A DNA stretch of 64,000 bases from CAXXHQ01 sp963665265 (GTDB lineage: Bacteria > Planctomycetota > Planctomycetia > Pirellulales > Thermoguttaceae): assembly GCA_963665265.2 (NCBI GenBank), contig OY762224.2, forward strand, positions 2,666,001 to 2,730,000, in the 5' to 3' direction. The number at the start of each line of letters is the position of its first letter. The stretch's first letter is position 1. The notes below the pieces were generated by a model. That model was not told where the DNA came from. It ran no database searches and worked only from the letters and a program-made list of their open reading frames with translations. This document shows, piece after piece, positions 30,435-40,187 of this stretch. A program made the translations under genes and the position numbers.

Positions 30435-33400
30435 TGGACAACATTAATTCTAAAATCGGCTTCAACGTGTCGGGGGCCATCGCTAGCTTGCAAAGCCTGG
30501 ATGCGGCATTGGGCAAGTATAACAGCACTCTCCGCAGTTCTGTTATGGATATGCGGGCGTTCAATAAGGCCGACCAGTCCACCATTAACCTGATGCGTAA
30601 GACAAGCCAGGAGGCGGAGAACTTAGGCCGCTGGCTCGGCGCCACTAACGGCAAGTTTAACGCTTCTGGGTCGCAGATAAACCAGCTTGGCTTATCTCTT
30701 TCCGCGTTTAACGCCAACATGAAATCCACCACGCAGGGGTTGCAGGGTTTCGGGTCGGCCGCCGGGGCGGGACTGCAAAATCTCGGGGCAAATCAGAGTT
30801 TGAAACAAGCGACGAAGCAGGTGCAAAGTTTCACGGTATCCTGGGGGATGATGGCTCGCATTGTTTCGACCCAGTTGCTTGTTCGGTCATTGAGCGCTTT
30901 TCGTTCGGAGCTTGGGGAGTCGTTTCAGTCGGCGATGGATTTGGAGAAACGGGTTTCTGAGATTCGGGCTATTTCTCCGAATGAGAGCCGGAAGACGATT
31001 GCGTCCGATATTGTCGGCCTCTCGACCAAGTACAACGCGCCTCTTGATGATACGGCCGAAGCAAAGTACGAGACGATTTCAAATCAATTCGTCACCGCGA
31101 AGCAACAGTCCGACTTGTTAAACGCCGCATTCACGCTTTCCAAGGTCTCCGCCAGCACGGCCGCCGACTCAGTTATGCTTTTGACCGGGGCGCTGAACGC
31201 CTACGGCAAAGAGTCTGGGGAGGCGATGAACATTGCCGCCCAGTTCGACAAAACGATTGAATTGGGTCGTGTTCGGGCGAGCGAGCTTGCTTCTTCGTTT
31301 AGTCGCGTGGCTCCTTTGGCGAATGAAACGGGGGTATCAATTGAAGAATTGAACGCCGGTTTCATCGCGCTTACGATCGGCGGGGTTAAGGCGTCGGAGG
31401 CGGCCACGCAGTTGCGCGGTGTATTCGGAGCGTTGTTGAAGCCGTCGCAAGATATGGATGCGGTCATTAAAAGCCTCGGCTACGAGAGCGGGGCCGCGAT
31501 GCTTTACGCCGAAGGTTTCGGAGGCACGCTGGTTAAGTTGCGAAACGCGACTGACGGCTCCGCTAATTCATTGGCGAAATTATTTCCGAACGTTCGCGCT
31601 CTCAACGGAGCTTTGCGAATCACCGGCTCCGGCTTGGAGCAATACACGCAGGGATTAGAGGCGACGCAAAACGTCTCCTCGGAGACGCTTGGCAAAAAGC
31701 TCAGTGAGTTCATGGCGACGGACGCCGAAAAGCTCAATGCCGAAATCACGAAGATCAAGAATTTTTTCACCACGGAGATGGGAGAATCGTTGATAAAATC
31801 CGGGGCGCAAGTCGCATCCTGGTCGGGCACGCTAGACACGGGCGTCAACGCTCTCCGCACGCTGTTGGATGTCGCAAAGGTAGCTATTCCGACGCTGGGC
31901 GGTTTGGCCGCTGTTTTCCTTGCCATGAAGGCCAACGCATCAATGGGCGGGCTGCAAAATATGCGGGCCATTTTGAACGGGGCCGCGCAATACTCCGCTG
32001 CATCGTCTACGACTACTCGAAATCCGATTACCGGACTCTCAACGACGAATGTTACGCCCGGCGGGTTTACGGGCAAGTCTAGCGGCATGCAAAAACTTGG
32101 AGCGGTCGCCGGGATTGCCGGCATGGCCGAAGCCGCCTACGGGATCGGCGATCTTCTTGGCCGGCAGATTGATTCGTATATCACGAAGTCTTGGGAGAAA
32201 GAGCGAGAGATTTACGCCGCGCGGAAAAAGGCCGTCGAGGAAAACGCCCAGCTTCGAGTAAAGGCGGAGGAGACCGCCAATCATAAAGTTCTTCAGGGCT
32301 TGATGCAGCATACGACGGAGTACGGCAAGCAATTAAACACGTTGCAGACCGGATATAAGGATTTGGCCTCGACGCAAGAAGCGGTCGCTAAGGCCGCGAT
32401 GGGGCGTATTGATTCGGAATTTCGGACAATTGCCGATGGTTTTGACGCGATCGGGAAAAAGGCCCGCGAGAACATCGTCACTTCGCAGGGACGAGTCAAG
32501 TCACTGGGGGCGGAGAAAAGTGACACTCAGTATGAGATTGACACGTTGCGATTCGGACGCACGCGGCTTCGTGACTCTAATACTAAGCGGGCGGCGACCC
32601 TTGCTGACCAAGCTCTCAAGGAAGTCGGCGGCGCTACGTCGGAGAAGGACTACTCCCAGGGGCAAGAGACGTTCAAACGATCCGAGCAACTGCTGCAAGA
32701 GAATTTGCAGGCGGCTCAACAGCTAAAGAACAAGCGCCGTATCGCCGAGGCCGAGACCGCGTTAATCGCCTTGACTAATAAAAAGATCGAGGCGGAGAAG
32801 AAATATCAAGCGACTCAGGCCGGCGTAGCTAAGAAAGCTGACTCCGAAAAGGCGAAGTTTGACGCCTATGCGTCTCGCTTTGACGCCCTAAAAATAGACT
32901 ACGACAAGAATATCCGCTCGACAGATTCGAGCGGAAAGGCATTGTCCGAGAGTGAGCGGCAAGTAAATGTCGGTAAGGCTCAGGAGGACGCCGCAAAGAT
33001 TGCCGCTTTGATTGAAGAGGCGAAGAGGGCGACCGGGAAAGACCTCGGAACCAGCGATGTATGGCGGGAGTTGACGCTTAAACTTCAACAGTTGAAGGGT
33101 TCGGTAGACGTTCAGACGATCACCGTCGCGCCTCAAGCGCTAAAATCTCTTCACGACCAGCTTGAAGCCGAAGTCTTCAAGTTAAACACGCAGTTTAATT
33201 TGAATGGAAAGCTCGCCGGCTCGGCGGACACGTCGAGAACGGAGCAAGTCAAGCAAGTTGAAGAGGCGACGAACGCCGTTTCAAAGGCCGAGATTGAACG
33301 CAACGCGGCCGAGGCCGCCGCGCGACAGGCTGGCGATAAAGTAGCCACCGAGCTGGCCCGACGCCCAATCGCGGGAAATACTATCGCGGAGTCGCTTGGG

Positions 33401-33973
33401 CTTAACATGACCCCGCAAGCGTCTGGGAATCGTGACAACTATGAAACTTGGTGGCAGACCGTCAGGCAGGCAAATTCTAGTTCGCAACTAACGCCGCAGG
33501 TTGTTGAAAGTTTGAAAAATGCTTCCAGGTCAATAGACCTGGAAAAGATCGACTATTTCAACACTTCCAACATGCGACAAAGCATGTCCAACGCCATGAG
33601 CGGACTTGCTGATAAGGCGGCCGCTTCTGCGAAGCTAAAGGAGGCCGATGAGGCCATCAAGGCGAATTATGAAAAAGCCTTGACGCCGGCGGAAAAAGAC
33701 CAGTATCGACAAACCCAGCCGTATGAGACGCCGACTTCGCGTTTCAAAAACGAGAAGCCGAAACTCGAAGACGAGGTTTCGGCGTGGTATCCCCAACTTC
33801 TAATGCCGGCTTCCGCAGCTAAAGGCGAGAGCGGCCAATTCACCGGCATCGCCGGCGACGTGATTATCAACGTCACCGGGGGGCAAACAAATTCACAAAC
33901 CGCCCGCGAGATCGTGACGGCGTTAAACCGGGAGCTTCGACGCGGGGCATCTTCCATTAAGGGGCTTAGTTAA
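30434..33973 (+). CDS. Tail tape measure protein
   Basis: An 1179-aa protein. Residues 160-470 match the TP901-type tape measure core: GESFQSAMDLEKRVSEIRAIS, VSASTAADSVMLLTGALNAYG, RASELASSFSRVAPLANETGVS and LRGVFGALLKPSQDM. A hydrophobic stretch VAIPTLGGLAAVFLAMKA (about 475-492) may become membrane-inserted. Then come long charged helices (about 580-960). At roughly 0.15 nm per residue, a known rule, the tail would be about 175 nm. The ATG shares its first base with the previous stop. It ends with a Gly-rich segment. Confidence 0.9.
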   Translation: MDNINSKIGFNVSGAIASLQSLDAALGKYNSTLRSSVMDMRAFNKADQSTINLMRKTSQEAENLGRWLGATNGKFNASGSQINQLGLSLSAFNANMKSTTQGLQGFGSAAGAGLQNLGANQSLKQATKQVQSFTVSWGMMARIVSTQLLVRSLSAFRSELGESFQSAMDLEKRVSEIRAISPNESRKTIASDIVGLSTKYNAPLDDTAEAKYETISNQFVTAKQQSDLLNAAFTLSKVSASTAADSVMLLTGALNAYGKESGEAMNIAAQFDKTIELGRVRASELASSFSRVAPLANETGVSIEELNAGFIALTIGGVKASEAATQLRGVFGALLKPSQDMDAVIKSLGYESGAAMLYAEGFGGTLVKLRNATDGSANSLAKLFPNVRALNGALRITGSGLEQYTQGLEATQNVSSETLGKKLSEFMATDAEKLNAEITKIKNFFTTEMGESLIKSGAQVASWSGTLDTGVNALRTLLDVAKVAIPTLGGLAAVFLAMKANASMGGLQNMRAILNGAAQYSAASSTTTRNPITGLSTTNVTPGGFTGKSSGMQKLGAVAGIAGMAEAAYGIGDLLGRQIDSYITKSWEKEREIYAARKKAVEENAQLRVKAEETANHKVLQGLMQHTTEYGKQLNTLQTGYKDLASTQEAVAKAAMGRIDSEFRTIADGFDAIGKKARENIVTSQGRVKSLGAEKSDTQYEIDTLRFGRTRLRDSNTKRAATLADQALKEVGGATSEKDYSQGQETFKRSEQLLQENLQAAQQLKNKRRIAEAETALIALTNKKIEAEKKYQATQAGVAKKADSEKAKFDAYASRFDALKIDYDKNIRSTDSSGKALSESERQVNVGKAQEDAAKIAALIEEAKRATGKDLGTSDVWRELTLKLQQLKGSVDVQTITVAPQALKSLHDQLEAEVFKLNTQFNLNGKLAGSADTSRTEQVKQVEEATNAVSKAEIERNAAEAAARQAGDKVATELARRPIAGNTIAESLGLNMTPQASGNRDNYETWWQTVRQANSSSQLTPQVVESLKNASRSIDLEKIDYFNTSNMRQSMSNAMSGLADKAAASAKLKEADEAIKANYEKALTPAEKDQYRQTQPYETPTSRFKNEKPKLEDEVSAWYPQLLMPASAAKGESGQFTGIAGDVIINVTGGQTNSQTAREIVTALNRELRRGASSIKGLS

Positions 33974-34488
33974 TGAAATCTAGTATGGGGTTTCGTGGGA
34001 AATATCGTGTCGAGCGTTTCATCGGGAGCGAGCGCATTGACGCCTTTGACCTGACCAATGCGATTTCGGACGCCGGCATCAATTATATTCTTTCTTCCGC
34101 CGCGTTGGGGGCGTCTCAACTTTCAAGTTGGTTCATCGGGCTTATCAACTCGACCGGCTTTACGGCCGTAAGCACGGCCGACACGTTGGCGTCGCACGCG
34201 GGTTGGGTCGAATTGACGGCCTATTCAGAGTCGGCCCGCGTGCAGTGGTCACCTTCGCTCGGGGCGAAAGTGCTTGCGAATGCGACGGCGGCGACGATTA
34301 CTTTTAACGCCGCAGGGACGGTTCAAGGTTTCTTTGTCGCGTCCGACTCGACGAAGAGCGGCACGGCGGGAACCCTGCTGAGTTTGGCGACTTTCCGCAA
34401 CAGCGGCGACACCGCCGACGAGCCGAAAACGGTAACAAACGGCGAAGTGTGGCGAGTAACTTACACGATCGAGGGGAGCAATGCTTAA
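33973..34488 (+). CDS. Tail structural protein, 171 aa
   Basis: The ATG overlaps the tape-measure stop. A beta-rich protein with Ser/Thr/Ala-rich stretches (AATITFNAAGTVQGFFVASDSTKSG). It ends GEVWRVTYTIEGS. Position after the tape measure suggests a tail-tip or distal decoration component. The family is not identified. Confidence 0.6.
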   Translation: MKSSMGFRGKYRVERFIGSERIDAFDLTNAISDAGINYILSSAALGASQLSSWFIGLINSTGFTAVSTADTLASHAGWVELTAYSESARVQWSPSLGAKVLANATAATITFNAAGTVQGFFVASDSTKSGTAGTLLSLATFRNSGDTADEPKTVTNGEVWRVTYTIEGSNA

Positions 34489-35422
34489 CTGGATTGAAGG
34501 GTTTGAACGCTACGGGGCGGCGGATGCCGCCCCTAGCGGGCTTGATCTCGATTACACGGTTACGAATTCATCGTTGATGACGCTTCGTTCCGGCCGTCTC
34601 TCGGGGTGCGCGTTGGAGATTGCCGGCGCCTCCTCGGTGGGTTCGTTAGTCCATACGTTTTCGAGCGCGATTACTCCAATCTCTTTTGGTTTCGCGTTCA
34701 AATATACTTGGTCCTCCGCAACCGGGACGGCGACTCTTGCTTACGTTCCAAGTTCCACACATTGGATCGGAGTTAATCGGGCGACGGGGTATCTGACAAA
34801 CGGCACGATAGGCGACATGGCCTCCGCTCCTATCGTCTCGGGGCGGTGGTATTACGTCGAGGTTATTGCGACCGCTACGGCGTTTACCGTTTACCTAAAT
34901 GGAACGCAAGTCGGAACAGCTACGATCTCTCGCGGCGCAACGGCTACCTTCACGTTGCAAGGGGCGACGACGGGGACGGTTCTTTTCGACGACTTTTACA
35001 GCGGGTCGTCGATCCTCGGGCCTCAGCGGGTACAAGCATTTTCGCCGTCCGGAGACGGCGACTCGTCGGGCTGGACGCCGAGCGCCGGAACCAGCCACCA
35101 CTCGCTAGTTAGCGAGAATCCGAGCGACGGCGATACAAGCTACGTGAATACGACCTCTGGCCTTGATCTGTGGACCTATGGGGCCACGGCGGACGGAACA
35201 ATCAACGGGGTGCAGATCAACACGATCGCTCGAACCGAGGACAATTCGACGGGCTTGTATCTGCCGGTAAAAAGCAGTTCTACGCAGAGCGACGGAACGG
35301 CACAAACCGTCTCGTCAACGGCGTTCAAGAACTACTCTCGAATTGTCGAGGCGGACCCCGCTACTTCCGCCGCTTGGACCTCTTCGGGATTAAGCGATTC
35401 TCAATTTGGCGTGAAGGTTTAA
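34481..35422 (+). CDS. LamG/concanavalin-like tail protein
   Basis: A 313-aa protein. Residues 60-175 look like a LamG/jelly-roll fold: SFGFAFKYTWSSATG, SGRWYYVEVIATATAFTVYLNG and LFDDFYSGSS. Such domains bind glycans. The second half (THHSLVSENPSDGDTSYVNT) is another beta-rich domain. The gene overlaps the previous one by 8 nt. Likely tip or receptor-facing decoration; binding target unknown. Confidence 0.65.
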   Translation: MLNWIEGFERYGAADAAPSGLDLDYTVTNSSLMTLRSGRLSGCALEIAGASSVGSLVHTFSSAITPISFGFAFKYTWSSATGTATLAYVPSSTHWIGVNRATGYLTNGTIGDMASAPIVSGRWYYVEVIATATAFTVYLNGTQVGTATISRGATATFTLQGATTGTVLFDDFYSGSSILGPQRVQAFSPSGDGDSSGWTPSAGTSHHSLVSENPSDGDTSYVNTTSGLDLWTYGATADGTINGVQINTIARTEDNSTGLYLPVKSSSTQSDGTAQTVSSTAFKNYSRIVEADPATSAAWTSSGLSDSQFGVKV

Positions 35423-35423
35423 T

Positions 35424-36350
35424 ATGCTACGAGTCACGAAACAGAACGTCGAGACGCTTAGTTACAGCCCCGTTGTAAAAACGGCAAGGGTGACGAAGCA
35501 AGTCGTTGAGGTTTTGTCTCGCATTTCGACGAACCTTACGCTCGGGGACTCTCTCGCATTTGCCGATAGCGTCGGCGTTCAGACGCCGAACGTCGGCATC
35601 TCGGATGGCTTTGGGCTGGCAGAGTCGTTCGTGATTGTTCGCGATCAGCCTGTTTCGATAGTAGACACGATCTCGTTTTCTGAATCGTTCGTTGCGGCGA
35701 AGACCCGCGATTTGGCCTGGGGCGATTCGATTACGTTTGGCGATTCGTGCCAGCCTGTTAAATATCGGAATTTCCGCTGGTCTGATTCGCTGCCGCTCGC
35801 TGACAATCTGCCCGAATCGTCTAGCATCCCTGCGGACGACGGGCTTGCTTTCGCGGAAGAGTTTGTGATTGTTCGCAATGTCGCCTTTGCGTGGTCGGAT
35901 TCATTGACGCTTGACGACGCCGTTGCAATCCACTTGACGGCGGAAACACTTTCCCAAACCTACTCTCCGATCGGTTTGCCGCCGCTCTCCGTGACGCCGG
36001 GGAACTTTGAGCTTCGCGGGGCTACCACGGTTATTATCACGCCGCCCGAGTTCGGTAATAAGGAATCTTTCCACCCAGTTCGCATAAAACGAGAAACCCG
36101 CCGGGGAACGCTAGAAGTTTACGCGGGGGCGTCGTGGCCGAAGCCGCAAACTCTTACCGTGCGGTTCGAGGTGACGCGGGCGAAAAGCCGGGAACTGATG
36201 CAGTTCCTAAATGATAATTTCGGCATGGAAATTGACGTACTGGATTGGGAAGGTTTTCTCTGGTCCGGCGTAGTGACGAAGATTGACGACGCGAAAGAAG
36301 ATCATGGCTACTACTCCGTGGGCTTCGAGTTCGAGGGGGATCGATGCTAA
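35424..36350 (+). CDS. Tail-tip protein with DSL-repeats and Dit-like C-terminus
   Basis: A 308-aa protein. Residues 35-170 hold about six degenerate repeats such as DSLAFADS, DTISFSES, DSITFGDS, DSLPLADN and DGLAFAEE. They are separated by about 22 residues and form a beta-type spacer. The C-terminal 100 residues (LTVRFEVTRAKSRELMQFLNDNFG ... EIDVLDWEGFLWSGVVTKI) match the next protein (gene at 36344) and look like a distal-tail domain. A duplicated-domain protein at the tail tip. Confidence 0.6.
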   Translation: MLRVTKQNVETLSYSPVVKTARVTKQVVEVLSRISTNLTLGDSLAFADSVGVQTPNVGISDGFGLAESFVIVRDQPVSIVDTISFSESFVAAKTRDLAWGDSITFGDSCQPVKYRNFRWSDSLPLADNLPESSSIPADDGLAFAEEFVIVRNVAFAWSDSLTLDDAVAIHLTAETLSQTYSPIGLPPLSVTPGNFELRGATTVIITPPEFGNKESFHPVRIKRETRRGTLEVYAGASWPKPQTLTVRFEVTRAKSRELMQFLNDNFGMEIDVLDWEGFLWSGVVTKIDDAKEDHGYYSVGFEFEGDRC

Positions 36351-36733
36351 TTTTACAAGCTCCGTACCCGCTTCTAAAAGCGACGACCTGTTTACCTAAT
36401 CCAGAGTTTCAAGACGGTGAGGGGTTGGTAGCCGAGGTGGCGACTTGCTACACGGCCACAGGAGCGCGGTACGCCTACGTTAAGAAGTGGCAGACACGAA
36501 AAAAGCTCACTTGGCAATTTGTTTTGACTCGGGAAAAGGGGGCGGAGTTAATTGCCTTTCTGCGGCTTTACCACTCTAGCCAAATAAAGATCACTGACCA
36601 CAACAACCGCGTTTGGGTCGGCTACTTTACGGAAGACCCGGACTTGGCGACAGTTGCGAGGGCGGCCCCGGGCGGGAATCTCTCCGGCGAGCGTCAAGAA
36701 ATCACATTGCAGTTTGAGGGGACAGAGCAGTGA
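36344..36733 (+). CDS. Distal-tail (Dit-like) protein
   Basis: A 129-aa protein. WQFVLTREKGAELIAFLRLYHSSQIKITDHNNRVWVGYF parallels the C-terminus of the preceding protein residue class by residue class (LTREK/VTRAK, ELIAF/ELMQF, WVGYF/WSGVV), so they are paralogous domains. The size and neighbourhood (after tape measure, before hub) fit Dit. It overlaps the previous stop by 7 nt and the next start by 4. Confidence 0.6.
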   Translation: MLILQAPYPLLKATTCLPNPEFQDGEGLVAEVATCYTATGARYAYVKKWQTRKKLTWQFVLTREKGAELIAFLRLYHSSQIKITDHNNRVWVGYFTEDPDLATVARAAPGGNLSGERQEITLQFEGTEQ

Positions 36734-39700
36734 GAAGTATTTCTGCGAGCGGTTTGCAAAAGTTGAAGACGCGATGCGGCGTCGAACCCATCATCATTGT
36801 TGAAGTGGATTGGCGGGACGGCACGACGCTTTCCTATGCCGACGCTGACGTTGGAAACATTCCTGGCAAGATTCTTGAAGTCGGCGACTTGGACAGCGTT
36901 ATCAACGTCTCCGGCAGCGGCAGCACAAGTTCTCTTTCGATCAAGGTGAGCGATATAGACGGCTCGCTGAAAGGAATCTTTGACGCGCACGACGTTCACA
37001 AACGCCCGGCGCGCGTATATCAGTATTTTCGTGGCCTTGACCTGTCGGACAAGTTCTTGATTTTTAGCGGCGTCGTCAGCACGCCGATTGAGTGGAACGA
37101 CCACGAGCGGACTTTTTCATTTTCTATTCTTTCTCCCTTGGAGAATCTCGAAACGGGTTTCAGCGCTGAAGAGGGTAATTTCTCGTATTTGCCGGCCAGC
37201 ATGGTCGGCAAGCCTTGGCCGATGGTATTCGGCACGGCGATTGATTACAAGACGCTTCCTATCGACCTCTGCGTGAAGGGAACGACGCTAACCGGCGTCG
37301 GAGTGCTGGCGAACACGGCGGAATATCTAAATTCGCCGAGCGTTGATTTTCTTGAGCAGGAAAAAGCTCTTTTCATCGCGCGCGAGAAACGCGACTTTAT
37401 CAAGGAGGTGCTTTCGACATTCGACTGCGCCTGGGGCCATACCTGGGACGAAGGGAGTTCCCTATATCAGATTGCCCCTAAACCGTGGGTTAAGTTTACG
37501 GTCAAGAATTACTCCGGAGACGCGGTTAATTTAACAGATACGGCGGAAGAAGACTCGCTTCGCGAGGGAGAAATTCTGCAAATCATTACGGAGTACGCTA
37601 CAGTATGCGCCGAGATCGACGAGAAAGAACGCGGTCTTGACTGCGCAAAGCGCAAGCTCGCCGAGGCCCGGCAGGCGAAAGTTGACGAGGCCGCCGAGAG
37701 TTGTTTCGGCCGAAACCCGCTTGTAGTTCTTGGCGGCGAGGATTTTCCCCAAGACCAGTTTGTCACGATTCGCGTCGGGCACGCCGTTCTCTACGGGAAG
37801 TTTCACGGGCAGGAGTTTACGATCGCGTCTCGCGCGTTGGCGGACGAAGTAACCGCAGTCACGACCGCCGACACGTCCGTGAAGAAGCTTGAATGCGGGG
37901 GTTCCCCAGAGCCGGAACGCTTTTGTTTTCGCTATCAAGCCGGCTCGCTCGCTCCGAAATCCGCAGCGTCATCTTACGGTGATCGAAACCTAGACTTTCA
38001 TACGTATTCGGCATTCAATGAGCCGCTTTACGACTACTTCTGGAAGTACGACTATTATTACCATTTCGCCCGCACCCTGACGCCGACATACGACGATTTG
38101 GGCGTAATCGACGAAGACGGTCCCGTCTATCGCACGTTTGCGGGCGTACTCACCCCCGGCGTAGTGAAGGACTCCGAAAGCGACGGGACGCAAATCCTGC
38201 AAAGCTGTTGGGAGGAACCGGGCACGCCTGTTCGGCTGGCCTCGGACATTAAGCAGTATTACGTGGCGTCCATCACGCCCGGAACGGTCCTATCGGTCAA
38301 AGGCTTCCGCAAGATCGGCGGCGTTAGCAAGCTCGTTGAATTACCGTCCTCGTGGTACTCGATCGAGACGAGGGACTACGGCGTCTTTACGGCGACGCTG
38401 GTGGTCCTTAATAAACCGCTTTCCTGGCGAGAGTATCGCGCAGACGGGCTTCTTGAGACGTGGACGGACGACGTTTACGTTACGTTCAAATCGACGGTCG
38501 GCCCAAATATCGCGGACATCATCCGATACCTCGTCGGCCAGTATTCCAGCCTGTCGTGCGACGCCGCGAGCTTCGCACACGTAAAGACGCGAACAGCTAA
38601 TTTTCCGGCGAACTTCGTCGTGTTCGCCCGCAAGAATATCGTCACGTTTTTGCAGGAACTCGCGGAGCAGGCTCGCTTGGCCGTTTGGATCGACTCCGGC
38701 GTCGTTCACCTGAAGTATCTGCCGGAGGAACCGGCTGCCGCTGAGACGATTAAACTTGACGACATTCTTATCGAGAAAGGGGTCGAAGTCTCTTTGACGC
38801 CGACCGAGGACTTAATTACCAAAATGGTAATTGATTGGCGATCGGCATACACGGCGACGTACTCGTCACTTGAGGACGCCGTGACCCACAAGATGATTCT
38901 GCGTCACAACGTCGTCAAGTATGGCGTCAAGGAGCAATCCTACGACTACTACATCTATAATCAGCCGGAAATCATCTACAAGGTCGCGACGTTCTGGTTG
39001 ATGCGGAAGTCGGTCACATGGAAGCGGGTTAAGTTCTCGACGCCGCTCCATAAGCTGAACATCGAGACGTTCGACGCCGTTACGCTTGATTTTGGTTACG
39101 TCGCCAACGGGGCCGTCAAGGCCGTCGTTGAGTCGGCGAAGTACAACTCCAATGATTGCTGCATCGACTTCGAGTGCGTCGTCCCTGTGGCGGCCGGGGA
39201 AATGTCGCAATATGCGTGGTATTGGCCCGCCGATCTTCCCGCGACGAAGACGTGGCCGCCGCAGGCAGATATTGACGCTGACAAAGTTCGTATCGGGGCG
39301 CGGGCCGTGGGCGACTTGCCGGTTGGCAGCACGAAGATTAACTTTTCCAGCGCTATATTCGTCGGCGGTCCCAATATCATCTATGGCCCGAATAGCGATC
39401 AGGGAGACGCCTCATTGACGGATAGCGGGTTTACGGCGAAAGAAGCCGCCTCGCAAACAGGACTCATTTCCACGGAAGAGCGTCCGACGCCGAATTTGAA
39501 GAACGACCTCTACAAAGGACCGGAACCAATTGACTGGTCGCAGAAATCCGGCTTCGGCGGTAGCGGTAGTTTGGTAATCGACATCGCTAAGACGACGATC
39601 GTTGACACGTCCAGCAGTGCAAAGAAATCTGCAAAGCTTTCTACGCTCTTGGCCGGCATCAAGGACGACAAGCTCGTCTTCAGCACCGACGCGCTGTTTG

Positions 39701-39819
39701 GCACGTCTGAAGAGGTTGCAAAAGAAGGCGGACAAGTCGCGGACTTCGTATTTGAATACGACACGGAACTCAAAAAGATGGGCGCCGGGCTTGCTTTTAC
39801 TTATCCGGGGGCGGTATGA
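36730..39819 (+). CDS. Tail hub / baseplate protein, 1029 aa
   Basis: A long beta-rich protein, the largest after the tape measure in the tail-tip cluster. It starts with SASGLQKLKTRCGVEPIIIVEV and FSGVVSTPIEWNDHERTFSFSI, like Dit/hub proteins (Gp27-like fold suspected). It continues with KIVHL-type beta domains and a final Gly/Ser-rich part. Cys residues are scattered. It would form the hub at the tail tip and may carry receptor contacts. The call rests on position, size and beta pattern. Confidence 0.6.
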   Translation: MRSISASGLQKLKTRCGVEPIIIVEVDWRDGTTLSYADADVGNIPGKILEVGDLDSVINVSGSGSTSSLSIKVSDIDGSLKGIFDAHDVHKRPARVYQYFRGLDLSDKFLIFSGVVSTPIEWNDHERTFSFSILSPLENLETGFSAEEGNFSYLPASMVGKPWPMVFGTAIDYKTLPIDLCVKGTTLTGVGVLANTAEYLNSPSVDFLEQEKALFIAREKRDFIKEVLSTFDCAWGHTWDEGSSLYQIAPKPWVKFTVKNYSGDAVNLTDTAEEDSLREGEILQIITEYATVCAEIDEKERGLDCAKRKLAEARQAKVDEAAESCFGRNPLVVLGGEDFPQDQFVTIRVGHAVLYGKFHGQEFTIASRALADEVTAVTTADTSVKKLECGGSPEPERFCFRYQAGSLAPKSAASSYGDRNLDFHTYSAFNEPLYDYFWKYDYYYHFARTLTPTYDDLGVIDEDGPVYRTFAGVLTPGVVKDSESDGTQILQSCWEEPGTPVRLASDIKQYYVASITPGTVLSVKGFRKIGGVSKLVELPSSWYSIETRDYGVFTATLVVLNKPLSWREYRADGLLETWTDDVYVTFKSTVGPNIADIIRYLVGQYSSLSCDAASFAHVKTRTANFPANFVVFARKNIVTFLQELAEQARLAVWIDSGVVHLKYLPEEPAAAETIKLDDILIEKGVEVSLTPTEDLITKMVIDWRSAYTATYSSLEDAVTHKMILRHNVVKYGVKEQSYDYYIYNQPEIIYKVATFWLMRKSVTWKRVKFSTPLHKLNIETFDAVTLDFGYVANGAVKAVVESAKYNSNDCCIDFECVVPVAAGEMSQYAWYWPADLPATKTWPPQADIDADKVRIGARAVGDLPVGSTKINFSSAIFVGGPNIIYGPNSDQGDASLTDSGFTAKEAASQTGLISTEERPTPNLKNDLYKGPEPIDWSQKSGFGGSGSLVIDIAKTTIVDTSSSAKKSAKLSTLLAGIKDDKLVFSTDALFGTSEEVAKEGGQVADFVFEYDTELKKMGAGLAFTYPGAV

Positions 39820-40187
39820 GGCTTACGGCTAATTTCATCAATCAGTTCATAGGCGTGCATAACGGAATCCTCACCGAATTGGTTCGGCTGAACTCTCATT
39901 ATCCAGGGGTTGGGAACTTCGATTTAGAACTCAATCTGCTGGACAGCGTTGTCCCGGGCCATCGGATTGGCGGCCTTAACTGGCCCGTTCAGATGCTCAT
40001 TATCGAAGATGACTTCCGCCGGATCAACGGCGGGGTCGGGCCTGATTGCTACAACAGCTATTCAGTCGCCAGGGCGGCATGTTGGGGTGCGATGGTCTCG
40101 GCCGGTGCGGACAGGCTACCGGATGAGATGGTGGCTTACTTGGCGGCTTCACGCGATTGTTTTACATGGCTTCAGACTCGGGGGTAG
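39816..40187 (+). CDS. Hypothetical protein, tail-tip cluster, 123 aa
   Basis: The ATG overlaps the previous stop by 4 nt. The sequence NQFIGVHNGILTELVRLNSHYPGVG is followed by LIIEDDFRRINGGVGPDCYNSY and ends in SRDCFTWLQTRG. Three Cys and several Asn/Asp/His are spread through it. It could be a small phage-envelope or lysis-associated enzyme, but I recognise nothing. Confidence 0.55.
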   Translation: MRLTANFINQFIGVHNGILTELVRLNSHYPGVGNFDLELNLLDSVVPGHRIGGLNWPVQMLIIEDDFRRINGGVGPDCYNSYSVARAACWGAMVSAGADRLPDEMVAYLAASRDCFTWLQTRG

